Assembly (NCBI GenBank): GCA_907164885.2
Contig: OU015492.1
Location: 196,024,460 to 196,088,459 of the forward strand
Source: Dolomedes plantarius
Taxonomy: Eukaryota > Arthropoda > Arachnida > Araneae > Dolomedidae
DNA: 64,000 bases
Direction: 5' to 3'
Part shown: positions 1 through 12,183 of the stretch, in pieces
How the letters are laid out: every line of letters begins with the position of its first letter
Numbering within the stretch: position 1 is the stretch's first letter
Notes under the pieces: generated by a model
The model's input: the letters and a program-made list of their open reading frames with translations, nothing else
Database searches by the model: none
Told to the model about the DNA's origin: nothing
Program-made: the position numbers and the translations under genes

Positions 1-58
1 GGGATAGCATGTATCCCAAGAATACGGGCCCAAGAATGAATATATATACATACACACA

Positions 59-101
<43 letters not shown>

Positions 102-360
102 CCCCCTTAATGGCCGATCTTACAAAGGGGGAAGAGTGAAATTTCCTGTTCTAAAGATGGAATCGGAAGAATGGGCCCCGTAAGCTAAAGGTTAATAGTG
201 AATCGTGTGCAGAATTTGCGAACTTTTTAAATACGGACTCACTTGCGAAAGAATTGGTGATTGCAGCAAAAAGTGATGTAAAATATTATTGGAAAAACCC
301 ATAAAAATATAACGTTAAATTTGTTATTATAAGATTTAAAACTTTTATTATTATTATGTA

Positions 361-391
<31 letters not shown>

Positions 392-574
392 AGTTTTTAT
401 AATAGTTAAAATAAAAAATATAAAAAATAAATTATAAAAACTGTATTTTAATTCTTTCATACACAAAAAGTTTCTCAGAAAACTAGGTAATGGCTGACTG
501 ATAATGATGATGATGTTCAGTTTTGAGCCATTTGTCCCGGAATCGTCACAGAAAAAGTTGCCAACCCTAATTGT
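1..574. other. AT-rich intergenic sequence with (AT)n microsatellites
   Basis: No gene is recognisable. There are dinucleotide (AT)n runs at about 64-97 and 366-391. The rest is AT-rich with no long reading frame or clear repeat structure. Confidence 0.6.
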
Positions 575-626
575 AACCCAAGCCGTGGAAGCTCGTCACA
601 TTAACCACTATACTATGTGGGCAACT
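575..626 (-). repeat. Degenerate tRNA-like SINE head
   Basis: Read on the minus strand, this resembles the head of the tRNA-derived SINE at 14106-14296: an A-box-like stretch (GTATAGTGGTTAA) is followed by a worn B-box-like stretch (TTGGGTTACAATT). The B box is too decayed for a functional tRNA and no acceptor stem is seen. It is probably an old fragment of the same family. Confidence 0.4.
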
Positions 627-628
627 TA

Positions 629-631
<3 letters not shown>

Positions 632-659
<28 letters not shown>

Positions 660-674
660 TGGGGGGGGGGGGGG
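632..674. repeat. Homopolymer junction poly(T)29-poly(G)14
   Basis: A run of 29 T is followed directly by 14 G. Adjacent long homopolymers of this kind are unusual and prone to slippage. It could also reflect a local assembly or polishing error. Confidence 0.8.
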
Positions 675-3165
675 TTGTTTGCATATGTCCGAATAGGTTA
701 TATTGAGACAGAGTTCTGGATCTATTACATATAAAACATCTCTAAACGGCCCTATCTTGTTCAGAACCGATTCAATACTTCACAGAGCTAATGTTATGGA
801 AGAAACCTCTTTTCGACGGGTACCCCTCAAAACGGCCACTTTTTTTTTCGGAACCATGGCTGGCCGCCTTAGAGAAATTTCACTGTAGTTAGTTCTCGCG
901 CTAATCAACTCAATTCATTCAATGTTTCATTTCGACATTTTAAAGAGAAAATCTTTAAGGCTGCTATGTACAAAGAAAAAAAAATCGTATTTCCCTTTTC
1001 CTCTTCTTGCAGACTCTTGTGGTGGGAGGAGTCCAGTTGACAGTTCGAGAATTCCACCCCCCCTTAGGATTGACATTTTGAGGGATTGTAATGGCTCTCT
1101 CTCTATAGGGGGGTTAAGCGCTGCCCCCAAATATTTTATTTAAAATATATATTTGTCAACTATTTACAGGTACATAAATGCTGATAATCAAATAAAATTG
1201 GTATTGTCAGATAGCCGGAACTTTTCTGCAAAGCGCTACAGGATTTATTTTATAAATTTCGTCCGCCGAAGGAATTTATGAGCATTTAAAACACACTATA
1301 CCAGATTTTTCCCCGAATAATTTAAATTTTTAAAAAAATTAATTGCATTTTTTTTAAAAAAAAAGAAAAATGTACACAAATGTAAAATTTCGTTCTGTAT
1401 GACGGAGTACAATTTTTTTAAAAAAAATCTTTGAATCCAAGTCGGCAATCCGTGGGCAAATTTTCTCCATGGGTTAACATTGAGGTGAGCGAATCCAATG
1501 GGGATAGTACATAGCAGCCTTAAATGACTATTGACGTGAAAAACTTTCTGTATGAAATAATCATGAAGAATGTCTCTAAAGCTGAATAGTCCAATTCTTT
1601 TGTTAATATTTAGGGCTTTGCGATATTCCCATAATCACCGATTTGAATCTCGTAGATCATTCACGGCAAATATTTGAGGTATATTAAAAATAAATATATA
1701 CATCCAAGATATTAAACATTGAAAAAAAAAACTTGGAAGAATGGTATCAAATTTCCCCTGAAACACCCTTAATAATAATGATGTTTTTAGTACTTAAGAG
1801 ACAAAGAGAAAACAGGGCTAAAAAAATACGATTACGAACTGTTTTGATGTTTTCAAATACGCCAATACTTTGTGTTTTGTTTGACAAAGAAAATTCAACT
1901 CTTTATATTAAAATGAAATTTGCTATAATTTTTTTACAATATTATTTATTATTTACCCGTTATTTGAAACTAAGTTTTTATAGTTTTAACAGCATTATTA
2001 TAACATTTTTTTTTTCTTTTCCTACTTTCAACAAAATACCTAGAGTGCCAATATTTTACGAACGCTATACGCAATACATGAATATTTTCTCTGTGAATAT
2101 TTTCTGAAGTTAGAGTTATATAAAATACCCATTCTGACACAGAATTTCTAAGGAAAATTCTTAAACATAAAAAAAAAAAACTTGCTCGCTTAATATATTT
2201 TTCACTGCTCAAAGGACATTTTGATTTAGAAACCTTAATACAAAACATGCATATGACAGTCATTTGAACTTTCTGTCCCTTAATTAGTCACAAGTCAAAA
2301 ATTAAAATTTAGCTTTAAAATAATTACAAGATTAAAAAGAAATTTTTATTTACCATGTTTTTAAATTTTCTGTTGAATGATATAAACTTGAAAATTCTAT
2401 GTATTAATAAATACATTTTAAAAATATTTTTGATGAATTATCCCAAATGAAGTTAATTGGAAGTTAACTTGCGTTTAACTTTTCGTTCCTGTCCCGGTTC
2501 GATAGATGGCTGCACCAGTCTACAAAACAAAATTAACTGAAAATGAATTCAAATCTGCTTAAAGATGGCTAAAAGTATTAAAAGAATGCATTGTCATCGT
2601 GTTCTGAGCTATTCTAAAAGTTTCAAATGTCTAGCTAGTCGGGAAGTTAGTTAAAAATCGATTGCTAGATTTGTACTGGACAAACACACACACACAAACA
2701 AACAAACAAACAAGAAAGCGAGTTAATAAAAACATGTTAATAAATAATAATAAATTTTTTTAGATAAAATATTTTCCGCTTTCCAATTTATTCTATTTTC
2801 TTGCGGCCGGCAGCTGCCATCTGTAATATAATGTGGCCCTTATAACATTTCGAGTTGTGCAGGTCTCTTACAAATAAACGTTTCCCGAGGAGCACAAGGG
2901 ATACAATTCCACTTTTAAATTTTAACAAAATAGAATTAATAATGAAATTATGGTTTTTATATTGACCCTATTCATCGCATTTCCATCATTCCAAAGAAAT
3001 TTTTCTTATCCACTCTATATAATTGTCCATACAAGTTAGAAGAATGATAAAGTTACTATTCTCAGAAATCTAAGTAACAGAAGCGAAGACAACCACACAA
3101 CAAAGAATGGAATAACTTCCCCTCTCAACTAAGCGTGAAACATAATCGTGCATAAACAAACATGG
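675..3165. other. Intergenic, no gene recognised
   Basis: Short reading frames exist on both strands but none has recognisable protein features. There is a short (CAAA)n run at about 2688-2712, and the GCCATCT motif occurs at 2504-2510 (minus) and 2816-2822 (plus). Otherwise I see nothing specific. Confidence 0.5.
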
Positions 3166-3514
3166 TATTTATTTATTTATTACCGGAAGATTGGCTATGA
3201 CGCCATTTGTCCACAGTAAAGGGGGAGTCTGCTGGTCATTCATTTAAGGGGGCACCGTATAGGTGGCCAGCATTACCCCCTACAAGCCGGTCCCGTAATT
3301 TAGAACCGAGTCAGGTGACGAGACCGGAACACTTGACTCCGCACCTCAAAAGGTAAATTTGAGAACTTGGAAGACATTGCAGCCACGACAGATTTAACGT
3401 GCACCGGTCACCATTAGTGAGCACGGCGGTGGATTTTGTCAGCGACCGGCATCGAACCCGCAACCCTCAGATCACTGGCTCGACGCTTTTGCCAACCGGG
3501 CCACCGCGCCCTAT
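3166..3514 (-). mobile_element. tRNA-derived SINE with (AATA)n tail
   Basis: On the minus strand the element begins near 3514 with a tRNA-like head: GGCGCGGTGGCCCGGTTGGC resembles an A box, and GGGTTCGATGCC, about 45 bases later, is a near-consensus B box. The body runs about 270 bp to a tail of AATA repeats (plus-strand TTTA repeats at about 3168-3181). Head, body and simple tail are the standard layout of a pol III SINE. It is distinct from the other SINE families in the window. Its length and ends are estimates, because no clear target duplication was found. Confidence 0.65.
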
Positions 3515-3543
3515 AACACCTTGGAGGCGCGACCCGGTACCTT

Positions 3544-4060
3544 CAGTGGCGTAGCAAAGGGGGGGGGGAAGGGGGTCTATCATGCCCCGGGCGCCTCTCG
3601 CAGAGGGGCGCCAATGTAAGATCTATATATTATATTACTATATGTTTTCGAGGTGGAGGCCAGTATAAGGTCTATATATTATATTACTATATGTTTTTCA
3701 GGGGAGGGCCCCAATATAAGGTCTATATATTATATTACTATATGTTTTTCGGGGAGGGAGCCAATATAAGGTATATATATTATATTACTATATTATTTTG
3801 TGGGGGGGGGCGCCAATATAAGGACTATATATTATATAACTATGTTTTTAGGGGACGGCACCAACATAAGGTCTATATATTATGTTACTATATGCTTTTA
3901 TGGGGGAAGTGCCAATATAAGGTCTATTTATTATGTTATTATATGTTTATCGGGGGCGCCAATATAGGGTCTATATATTATATTACTATATGTTTTTCAG
4001 GGGGGGGGGCGCCACAAAGATATCGTGCCCCGGGCGCCAGTTATGCTCGCTACGTCACTG
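3544..4060. mobile_element. hAT-like non-autonomous DNA element with CAGTGGCGTAGC ends
   Basis: The left end CAGTGGCGTAGC and right end GCTACGTCACTG are imperfect inverted repeats. The flanks are 8-bp near-duplications, GGTACCTT at 3536-3543 and GATACCTT at 4061-4068, which fits hAT superfamily insertion. The inside carries GC-rich patches (CCCCGGGCGCC) near both ends and a central minisatellite. It has no transposase coding. A much shorter relative with the same ends lies at 25222-25376. Confidence 0.75.
3611..4010. repeat. Minisatellite, about 8 units of about 50 bp, inside the DNA element
   Basis: Units begin near 3611, 3660, 3711, 3761, 3813, 3861, 3912 and 3959, each starting with a variant of CCAATATAAGGTCTATATAT and ending in a G-rich block. 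Unit length varies from 47 to 52 bp and units differ by substitutions. The open reading frames here (poly-YILYYYM) are products of the repeat, not genes. Confidence 0.9.
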
Positions 4061-4852
4061 GATACCTTCGGTGCATTTCGTCGAATACGAAAGAAGCTGG
4101 GTGGTCAGAATTCGCCTAAACAGCACTCGCCGATTGCCCGATCAAAAGAACCTTAAAATAACAAGCCAAATGAGGATTTTCTTACTTAATTCTAAACTCT
4201 CAGGCCTAAATTTCTGAGCATATAGCAATTAATAACAAATTATTGCATTTAAGATGATAGGGGGCAGTGGATATCGGGAAAATAAAAATGAAAGCATGGA
4301 CAGGATTTTTAAAGAGTGCAAGTGAATTTTGCCTAAAAACACAATGTAACCAGCTCTATACCTTGCTTTTCAAAACACATCAGCTGCCGATGCTTTATTA
4401 CAACGATTCTTGCTAAACGGATCAAAATCTTGCCAACACCCTGTAAATAACAATATTTTGATAAAAACCTCTGATGACCAGTAAAATTTCGATCACGGGC
4501 TTCAGTCTCAGAGAATCTGGAAAATGATTTCTTCCTATAGAATTGCCGTAATTTTAACAATTGATTCTAACCAACAACGTCTTTGACATGCTACTGTGAC
4601 TCGCACGCCCCCCACCCCCCCTCCAAAAAAAAGACACCCACAAGGACGTTTTTTTTGTTTTGTTTTGTTTATTTAATGCAATTTTTGTTCTCTCCGTATC
4701 TTACAGCTCAAAATCTAATCCCTGCTGTCTAGACTATAAGAAATGGGTTACTGATGTCACGGACTTGCAATTATACAAGCGGCTTGATTCTGCCAATCAG
4801 CAAAAACTGCTTGCATTTTGAGTCGTCAATGTGTAGTGTAATTTATATAAGA
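4061..4852. other. Intergenic, no gene recognised
   Basis: No recognisable coding sequence. The 75-codon minus-strand frame at 4333-4560 shows no known motif. A C-rich/A-rich tract lies at about 4605-4635 and a (TTTTG)n-like tract at about 4650-4670. Confidence 0.5.
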
Positions 4853-4924
4853 CTAGCTGAAAACCCGCACTTCGCTACGGAGTACATACAAATTAAATAC
4901 AACGGTCAATGTATGCAATTAATG

Positions 4925-4968
<44 letters not shown>

Positions 4969-5534
4969 ATAAATGCGACGATCAATATATACAATTGATG
5001 TAGAAAAAATATATATATTTATAAAAAAATCGTAAGGGATATCTTTATAGACAAAATAATGTCCAATCGTCTGCCGCATTAGCAAGAAAAAAACGTATTT
5101 TTTTGTCTATTTAGTTGTTATGCACGTGACGATAAATTTATTTAAAGTACCATAAAAAGAAATCACGTGATCGGCATTTGATAAATTAAATTCTAAAAAT
5201 TAATCTTTAAAAATTCACCAAATATCAGAAAATGGAGGTAAAGATTCGAAAAAGATTTCATTTTAAAGGAATTTTTACGCTCTTTCTCGTGATATAAATT
5301 TTATAACCCTCAAATTATTATTTTAAATGCAAACTTAAAAAAAGTTACTAAAACAGTTTAAAAATTTAATTTTAAAAAAATCTAAGAAGAATTTTTCAAA
5401 AATCTCTCTTAGTGCACCCCTGCACCATAAGAAGAATCGCCATGCAAAATTTCAGCCCTTTAGGTCCAGCGGTTTGGTCTGTGCGTTGTATGTCAGTCAG
5501 TGAGTCAGTTACGGAACTGTTTTATATATATAGA
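4853..5534 (-). mobile_element. Non-autonomous Helitron, family H1, copy A
   Basis: Read on the minus strand, the element starts with TCTATATATATAAAACAG and ends with a GC-rich imperfect hairpin (around CGTAGCGAAGTGCGGG) followed by TTTTCAGCTAG. The host bases are A before the 5' TC and T after the 3' CTAG, with no target duplication. TC...CTAG ends, a 3' hairpin and A^T insertion are the signature of Helitrons. It contains a (TA)n run near 4929-4963 and no Rep/helicase coding, so it must have been mobilised in trans. Related copies are at 19447, 23416, 63358 and 63902. Confidence 0.8.
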
Positions 5535-5825
5535 TGATAGTCAAGTCCTTATCATCCTTTCCTGGATATCACATGTTTGAACCTTAAACTGGCGAAATAA
5601 AATAATTTTGCGTGGCTGCTTTCGCTTGATTTTGAGAGCCAATTAGAGCCAGTGTTAAAAGCCAAAGGTCATTCCTATTCCTACCTTCAAGTATGCGCGG
5701 TTAATCAACAAAGGTTTTTGTTTTGCTTTAAATTCTGACCTTGCCTTGTTTTCTATCCTTTCGCTACCGGAAGATTGAGACTGGTCTTCAGTACCAGGTT
5801 GTGCAGCCCGCAGATCACTTCAAAC

Positions 5826-5930
5826 TGTTTATTTCATCCTCTTGTGTAACAAGAGCTGACCGCAGAGCTTAAAAATCCAACCACTATCGGCAACAGCCAT
5901 TGCTGTGCTCTTATTACCGCTGTAACACAA
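5826..5930 (+). repeat. SINE family S1, 3' part
   Basis: The stretch CTTGTGTAACAAGAGCTGAC and the following CCAACCACTATCGGCAA-like text match the 3' portion of the S1 copies near 11100 and 25160. The tRNA-like head is not evident here. Confidence 0.45.
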
Positions 5931-8311
5931 TTAAAGAAAGAAAAAACAAGTAAACAGAAAATCTGGAATCGCCAAATTTTTTGTTTAAACAATCGGTAAT
6001 CTCGTAATACAAACTTATCTTTTCGATAAATTTCGAAAAATGGTATGAACTGGGGTGTGAACCCTAACAAATTAAAACACCAAACATTTCGATTCGATGA
6101 CAGAAAGAATAATGGTTAGCCTCCAGAAAAGACGTCATCTTTTCCGACAAGTCGTCTGCTTGGCGAAATTTATGGCGTCACAGCGCATCGGATCGTGAAC
6201 GTTTAATCAATTAGAGCGATGGGCACTACTGGTCGTCACTGAACATTCCAGTGACGACCCAGTCCCAAACTATAATTCAACATAGTCTGACATCTTTCAG
6301 AATACAGTGTTTTCAAAACCATTAACTGAAAGTATACGCTCAGCTTCAAATAGTTTATTTACTACTACTATAGGATAAGTAATTAATGGACAATTGTTAT
6401 TACGATTTTCCAAATAAATATATGGAGGACAAAAGCAAATTTTGGACGGGAAACTGAAAAACGTGCGAGAGAAAATTGAAAGTAGAGCAAGCAATTATAT
6501 TTTTTTATCTGTCAAATAATATTCTTGATTGGAAGTCAAAATTATACGTATGCATGTGTAATTTGTGTTGAGAGTACGCTGTAACTTTTTTGGAAAATCT
6601 TTTTACTTCCTCTTGCTATATTAAAATAAGTGAATTTTGAAATAAATGAGAACAGTAACATCTTAATTTAAATATTAGAAAAGCGTAAGGAAGTATGTGA
6701 ATTGCAGAAATTATCTGTAAACTTAGTCTGTCCGATTTTTAAACTGCGTCGAATCGTTTAGTTAAAGAAATTTGATCCATATTATACTAATTCATTTTTA
6801 AAATAAAAATCACTAATTTAACAAAATAGCAATTAATTTTTTAATTTAATCACTAATTTTTAACAAAATCTGTAATTGTAATATTTTCATAACGTATGCA
6901 TGAATTAAAAATATTTTTAACTGAACATTTAATTTTCCCGACTGCATTTTATAACAATTCGTCAATTTTTTTACCTAGAGCAGCTGGGCTAGGACCTTTT
7001 AAATTTATATCATTCTCTATCTGCACACTGCGAAAATATATAAAAGACACAAATTCCGGGTGTCTACGTCCCTCCCTGTTCTAAATGTATGATCACAGAT
7101 AGCCTTTTGTAATTATAAATTAGTATAGCACAAATCCAAATTTTGTTTTCACAATTTCTATATTCAAACTGGTGCTGCCATCTGTTGGCGAAATAATACT
7201 CAAGTAATGTGTTACATATTTGATTTAATCATAAATTTTACTGCTAATTTCTTACCCTTACATGATCATCAAATTGTTACAGATGTGGGAAAATATATCA
7301 GTAAGAGTGACAAATACCATAACAAAAATATTATTTACAGCTGTAGTAATATTGTAACATAGCAAAAGAAAAAAAAATCATGTTTAACTGAAATAAAATA
7401 ATTATGCCTTTGTAAATTTTTAGATGTAAGTAAATACCACAGTTTACCTCACCTCAACCCTCAAAAATTATAAATGGAGGAAGTTTTGTATTTTTAGAGC
7501 CTAGTTCTTATGTTGGAAAATACATTTAATATTAGATGATGCTTGGCTGCAAGTAAAACATTGTAAAATTGGATGGAAGAATATATATATATATATAATT
7601 AAAAGATTATGTTAGTTTAGTCGATACGTACTGCGATAGATGGTAAAGCATCGAAGAAAAATTTTCCATTTCAATGCGAGGTGTTATCAAAATAGTATTC
7701 CTCAAAACTTCCTTTTTACTACAATACTTTATATTTATAGAAAGTTCGGATATTCCTTTTATCATTTATAAAAACTTTTCTATAAATATTTCATGCTTTC
7801 TATGCATTCAACTAATTTATACATTCGTTTTAAGAAGTTTGCTTAGCAAGTTATAAAAAAAAACTGAAATGCGACAAATTTTAGCGGGGAAAATGTTTTG
7901 TAGTGCTGCCATCTAGAAGTACAATACTAAATTAAAAACTTATCAAAAAATATCTTAGTACTTCATTATTTGAAATCGAAAATCCAGATGCATGTAAATT
8001 CATTATTAAGGCAGACATGATATAGGTAAGAAAAGAAACTCTTGACATTTCTTATTATTTTATATCTGTAAAAAGAAAGGATTTGTGGTTGCGGCTGTAT
8101 TTAATATCTAGCGGTCACACTCTATCACTAAAAACATTCAACCAGTCAGCCATCGAAAAGATAAGAGGTTTTCGTTGGAATTTGAGCAAGTTATTCCAGT
8201 AAGAAGCCCAATAGGTGTTCCTCGCCCCTTGGCTTTTGTAGCATCCATCGTTTTTTCCTTTTCAATATACCCCGCAATTCGGTCCATCAGGTTCCGACAG
8301 AGTCGGTCTCT
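5931..8311. other. Intergenic, no gene recognised
   Basis: AT-rich sequence with only short frames. GCCATCT motifs occur at 7177-7183 and 7908-7914 in similar GTGCTGCCATCT contexts. The minus-strand frame over 8138-8350 is more GC-rich than its surroundings, but I do not recognise it. Confidence 0.5.
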
Positions 8312-8479
8312 GGTTCCAGCCAAATATACCAACATTTTGTACTCAGACAAACTCCATTAATTATGCAGCGGAAGATTGTCGATCAATAAGGTACCGGCCG
8401 GCCTGGTTCCAGCGAAATATACCAACATTTTGCACATAGAGAGCCAAACTCCGTGATCAATTATGCAGCTGAAGATTAA
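8312..8479 (+). repeat. Imperfect tandem duplication, about 70 bp x 2
   Basis: Two copies start at 8312 and 8405 with GGTTCCAGCSAAATATACCA and end in AATTATGCAGCKGAAGATT. They are separated by a GC-rich spacer. The copies differ by substitutions and small indels. Confidence 0.75.
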
Positions 8480-8570
8480 GTCCTACCCGGAGGATCCTTG
8501 CAGTAAAATTTGGAGCGGGCCTAACAGAAAGTGTTCATGTATGTTACAAAGAGTGTGATGTATTTTAGAA

Positions 8571-8605
<35 letters not shown>

Positions 8606-9390
8606 GCGTGATCAGGCATACAATATGGGAAAATAAAAATTGTGAAAGTACAATTAAACATTTTAAGGAATATATATATATAAGAAAGGGTTTAAAGATA
8701 TAATTCCCCCCCCCCCGTGCTTTGACCCCCACCGCTGCCGCTTCACCATACCGTCGGAATGAAAAGAATTTACACATATTATTAGTAAGCAGACTTTAGT
8801 TATATTTTATAAACAGAGATGGCGACACTGCCGAATTGAAATTGGCCTCTTTTCCTCTGCTAGCCAGCTCCAATGGTGGGTGTTCTCAGTCGAAGGCGAA
8901 TTTGGTTCCGTAGGTAATCTGTTGGATTGAGTTAGTATCCTATACTATTTTTCATACAAAAATAAATAAAAATAATTCAAGACGGCATAAGATTGAAAAT
9001 TGATTTAACGTTGGTTTAAAAACTAAAAAATCTTAAAATTTTTAACCTTTGGGAACTTTTTGGGAAGAGGTGACTACCCCTTAATTTCAGTAAGGAACTA
9101 GACTGAATAACCCTGAATATTTCATCTGTATAGGTAAAATTCCCAGCTTTCCACCTGTGTATATCCTGTATATATCATGTCAGATCCAGCAGCAAAGGTA
9201 CAATTCATAACCATCCACATAAATTTCTAAAGTGCACTCATCAAAATCTTCAATTTATCCTGTCAAACTTACCATTTTGAAAAATAAAAAGACAAAAATT
9301 TTAAAAATTCAGTATTTTCCTATTACTCAACAAGTTTGAAAGTTCAGCTCTTATCTTAATTATTGCTAAATAATAACATGTTATTACATG
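8480..9390. other. Intergenic with (TA)n microsatellite
   Basis: A (TA)n run lies at about 8575-8603 and a C tract at about 8706-8717. No gene is recognised. Confidence 0.5.
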
Positions 9391-9423
9391 TATTATGCCA
9401 TCATATTTCATGATGGCATAATA
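9391..9423. repeat. Perfect 14-bp inverted repeat with 5-base loop
   Basis: TATTATGCCATCAT at 9391-9404 is followed by the loop ATTTC and its exact reverse complement at 9410-9423. No mobile-element context was found around it. Confidence 0.85.
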
Positions 9424-10969
9424 TGTGTATTCATAAATTCAATTCATTTTGTGGAAGAAAAACATTGTTTTATAATTATATATTCATCCATACTAATAAG
9501 ATTCATATTTGTGTCCAAATTTTTTTCTTTGATTTTAAGTCCCTCTAGAAGAAATTCAATGAAGGCCAGAAATTTTCAGAGTGACAAAATACATACTTCA
9601 TTTGCAAGTATTATTTTAAAAATATGTTTAATATGTTTTCAGTTTATTAAATTTTTTATATGGTATAATAGTTTATTCCTTTCTCATACCAAAGCCTCCA
9701 AATGAAAGTGTTTGTGTCTATAGTAAACTATGCGATTTCAATATAAAAGTTTTTTTTTAACTGCTCTGTAAAATAAACAAATCCCTGAGCTTTAAAAAAT
9801 GGAACATTTCATTTACCATTCTGAAATACTCATATACCATTCTTGATTTTTTTCATATTAATGCACATTTAAATTCTCACTGCATTCAATTAATAAATTA
9901 CATTAATCCCTGGTTCGAACAAAGTGTAACAGTTGCTATACTACCCACAAATTTCAATTTTTCACTCTCAAGTGAAAACTGCAAAGGAATTTAGGTTGAG
10001 AACAATAGAGGTAACATTGTTTTATTTGTGATACTAATATGAATATCACATATATTAGCAAATTTTAGACCAATTTGATCTTGAATTAAGCATATTTGGT
10101 AAGTAATCTCTATGTAACAGATATGTATCCTATGTTAAATAACAATACTTTTGGGGATGCAAGAACATTACTAGCAAGCATTGGGATTTAATATTACATT
10201 GGTAAGTATGAGTCTTATATGAAATATACTGGCATATTTGCTGAGGAAAGTATGAAATATGTTTACAAATGTACCATAGAGTTGCAATCATTTCTTTTGA
10301 ATCCCTGAACTAGAGATGCAACCATTTGTAGCTATACCATTTGTTTTAACATAGCAAATGAGTAAACTAGCTGCTGATAATTTAGTAATGCAAATATGAA
10401 TTACTTTTGTGAGTACAGCTAGAATCTTCAATTTAATTTATAAATTAAAAATTATGACACAAGGAGTTTGAAACAATTTGATAGACACACCAACATACAC
10501 TGGTGCCTCCAATGCTATACCATCATCCTAGCCTTCTGGTAGGCCTAAATAGTGAACAAATTCAAATTATCAATTTTACTCCTTTATCCCATAACATTTG
10601 GTTACTAACTGAGGTACTGTAAAATAATCAAAGCACAACTAAAAACCTAAATGCATTTGAAGTTGATTCTTCTAAGTTCTGAAATTCTTTGTTTTTTTTT
10701 AGAATAAAATTTTATTATCTATATGAGAGAAAGATACAGCATTAGCTCAAATGGACTTGAATAATGTCTTCTTTGAAGCTATGTATTGGAAGTTTTCAAT
10801 ACATTTATAATATGGTGTAAAGGTAGTAGCTAAAGTGAATTTCCCTAACGTAATTACTGAATCATTAAACAGAGTACAAACATTTTTTTTGGATAGTTTT
10901 AGTAAAATTTCCATATCTTAGATTTTACTAAATGATGTCTATAACAAAGTCATATTCAACAGCAGTTTC
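9424..10969. other. Intergenic, downstream of DRC3
   Basis: AT-rich with no recognisable coding potential or repeat family. Confidence 0.5.
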
Positions 10970-11200
10970 TCTCCCCAGTATAACTGGGTAATGGTCAAAT
11001 GCATAGGACACTGGAATTTGGTACATAGCCTGTGGATTAGAGTCCCCCTGTTGGCATGGATGTTTATAGTTGCTCAGAATCAACTTTAAACTGTAATTCC
11101 CAGTCTAATAAGCCCCTTTATAACAAAAAGTTGACCACAGCTCTCTCAACCAACCCTCTTTCACTAGCACTGAGCTGCTTTGGCTTAAGATATAAGAAAG
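10970..11200 (+). mobile_element. tRNA-derived SINE, family S1
   Basis: This copy shares an ordered series of blocks with those at 22735-22920 and 25045-25206: an A-box-like TGGTCAAATG, a B-box-like stretch (ATTAGAGTCCCCC), TTGGCATGGATGTTT, and a 3' block (AACAAAAAGTTGACC). The B box is worn, so this is an old copy. Confidence 0.65.
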
Positions 11201-11320
11201 CAAGGGTAGTGATAAGTAACACATAAACCATCAGAATGTAATAGTTGCATTTACAACAACAAACTCAATCTCTATCACAATAGCAAAAATCTAATGACGT
11301 AATAAAATATTAAAATAATA

Positions 11321-11655
11321 AAGTATTAAAAAGTAATTAAAGTATGACGTAATAAATTATTTGAATTTTTAAAAATGTATATAAGACAATTTAATCAAGA
11401 GAAAGGGGAATTAAAACCTTCTGTATTTTGAATAGTTTGTTTTAATTAGGCAAATAAGCATTGAAACAAAAAAAAATGCATTAAAGTATTAAATAAAGTA
11501 TTAAAAAGTAATTAAAGTATGACATAATAAATTATTTGAATTTTTAAAAATGTATATAAGATAATTTAATCAAGAGAAACGGACATTAAAACCTTCTGTA
11601 TTTTGAATAGTTTGTTTTAATTACGCAAATAGGCATTGAAACAAAATCATACTTC
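11321..11655 (+). repeat. Tandem duplication, unit about 175 bp
   Basis: The segment starting AAGTATTAAAAAGTAATTAA at 11321 recurs at 11496 with only scattered differences, including the shared block CCTTCTGTATTTTGAATAG. It lies just downstream of the DRC3 stop codon, possibly in or near the 3' untranslated region. Confidence 0.85.
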
Positions 11656-11916
11656 ATTAAACTGATTTAGTATATTTTTCTCATTTTAAATACCATAAAT
11701 AATGATTGATTCTCCCATAACAGAAGATAAATATTATCATACATGTACTGGTAATAAAATTTTGGGTTATTCAAGAGCAGAAACTTGGATGCAAAATTAA
11801 ATTAAACATTAACTTGGATGTAAAATTAAAGCTCCTGCAAAAAATTTTCAGAGTATCAAACAGTAGACAAGAACAAATTTAATGTCACAAAATCAGATAT
11901 TCATTTTTCATACTAG

Positions 11917-12183
11917 CTACCGATAACCTAAATAGTGTTTGAAAATATTATTTTTTGAAAAAAGTCTGTCAATAAAACACTTTTGTTTATTACAAAATAT
12001 CACTGTATTTCTAGTCTGCTCCCCTTGTCTATCAAATGCTTCTTCATTAACTTCATCTATGGTTTTAACAAGATCATTATGTAGGGATGACTTCAAATCA
12101 CTTAATCTTTCATTTAACAAAGTAGACTGAAATCTGAGAGACAAATCCAGTGTCATTTTGATCAATTCCTTTTTCTTGATTAA
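11917..12183 (-). CDS. DRC3: DRC3 exon 10 (terminal)
   Basis: Begins after TTTTGCAG with LIKKKELIKMTLDLSLRF and ends with HYLGYR and a stop codon. It contains a run of Asp/Glu/Asn (TIDEVNEEAFDRQGEQ). The position fits the C-terminal helices of the family; sequence similarity is low here. Confidence 0.78.
   Translation of the reverse strand, partial: LIKKKELIKMTLDLSLRFQSTLLNERLSDLKSSLHNDLVKTIDEVNEEAFDRQGEQTRNTVIFCNKQKCFIDRLFSKNNIFKHYLGYR

Noticed and set aside
3440..3514. Possible minus-strand tRNA gene
   Set aside because: It is the tRNA-like head of a SINE with a longer body and AATA tail.
3600..4010. Regular repeats that could suggest a CRISPR array
   Set aside because: The units are contiguous tandem copies of variable length without unique spacers, in an animal genome.
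3691..4217. Long plus-strand frames encoding repeated YILYYYM
   Set aside because: They are translations of the 50-bp minisatellite inside a DNA element; there is no protein-like composition outside the repeat.
4754..4969. Plus-strand frame ending in IYIYIYIYIYIYIYL
   Set aside because: It runs through Helitron sequence and a (TA)n microsatellite.
8138..8350. Possible conserved exon on the minus strand (EKEKTMDATKAKGRGTPIGL)
   Set aside because: Composition looks somewhat protein-like, but there is no recognised domain, and part overlaps a tandemly duplicated non-coding segment.
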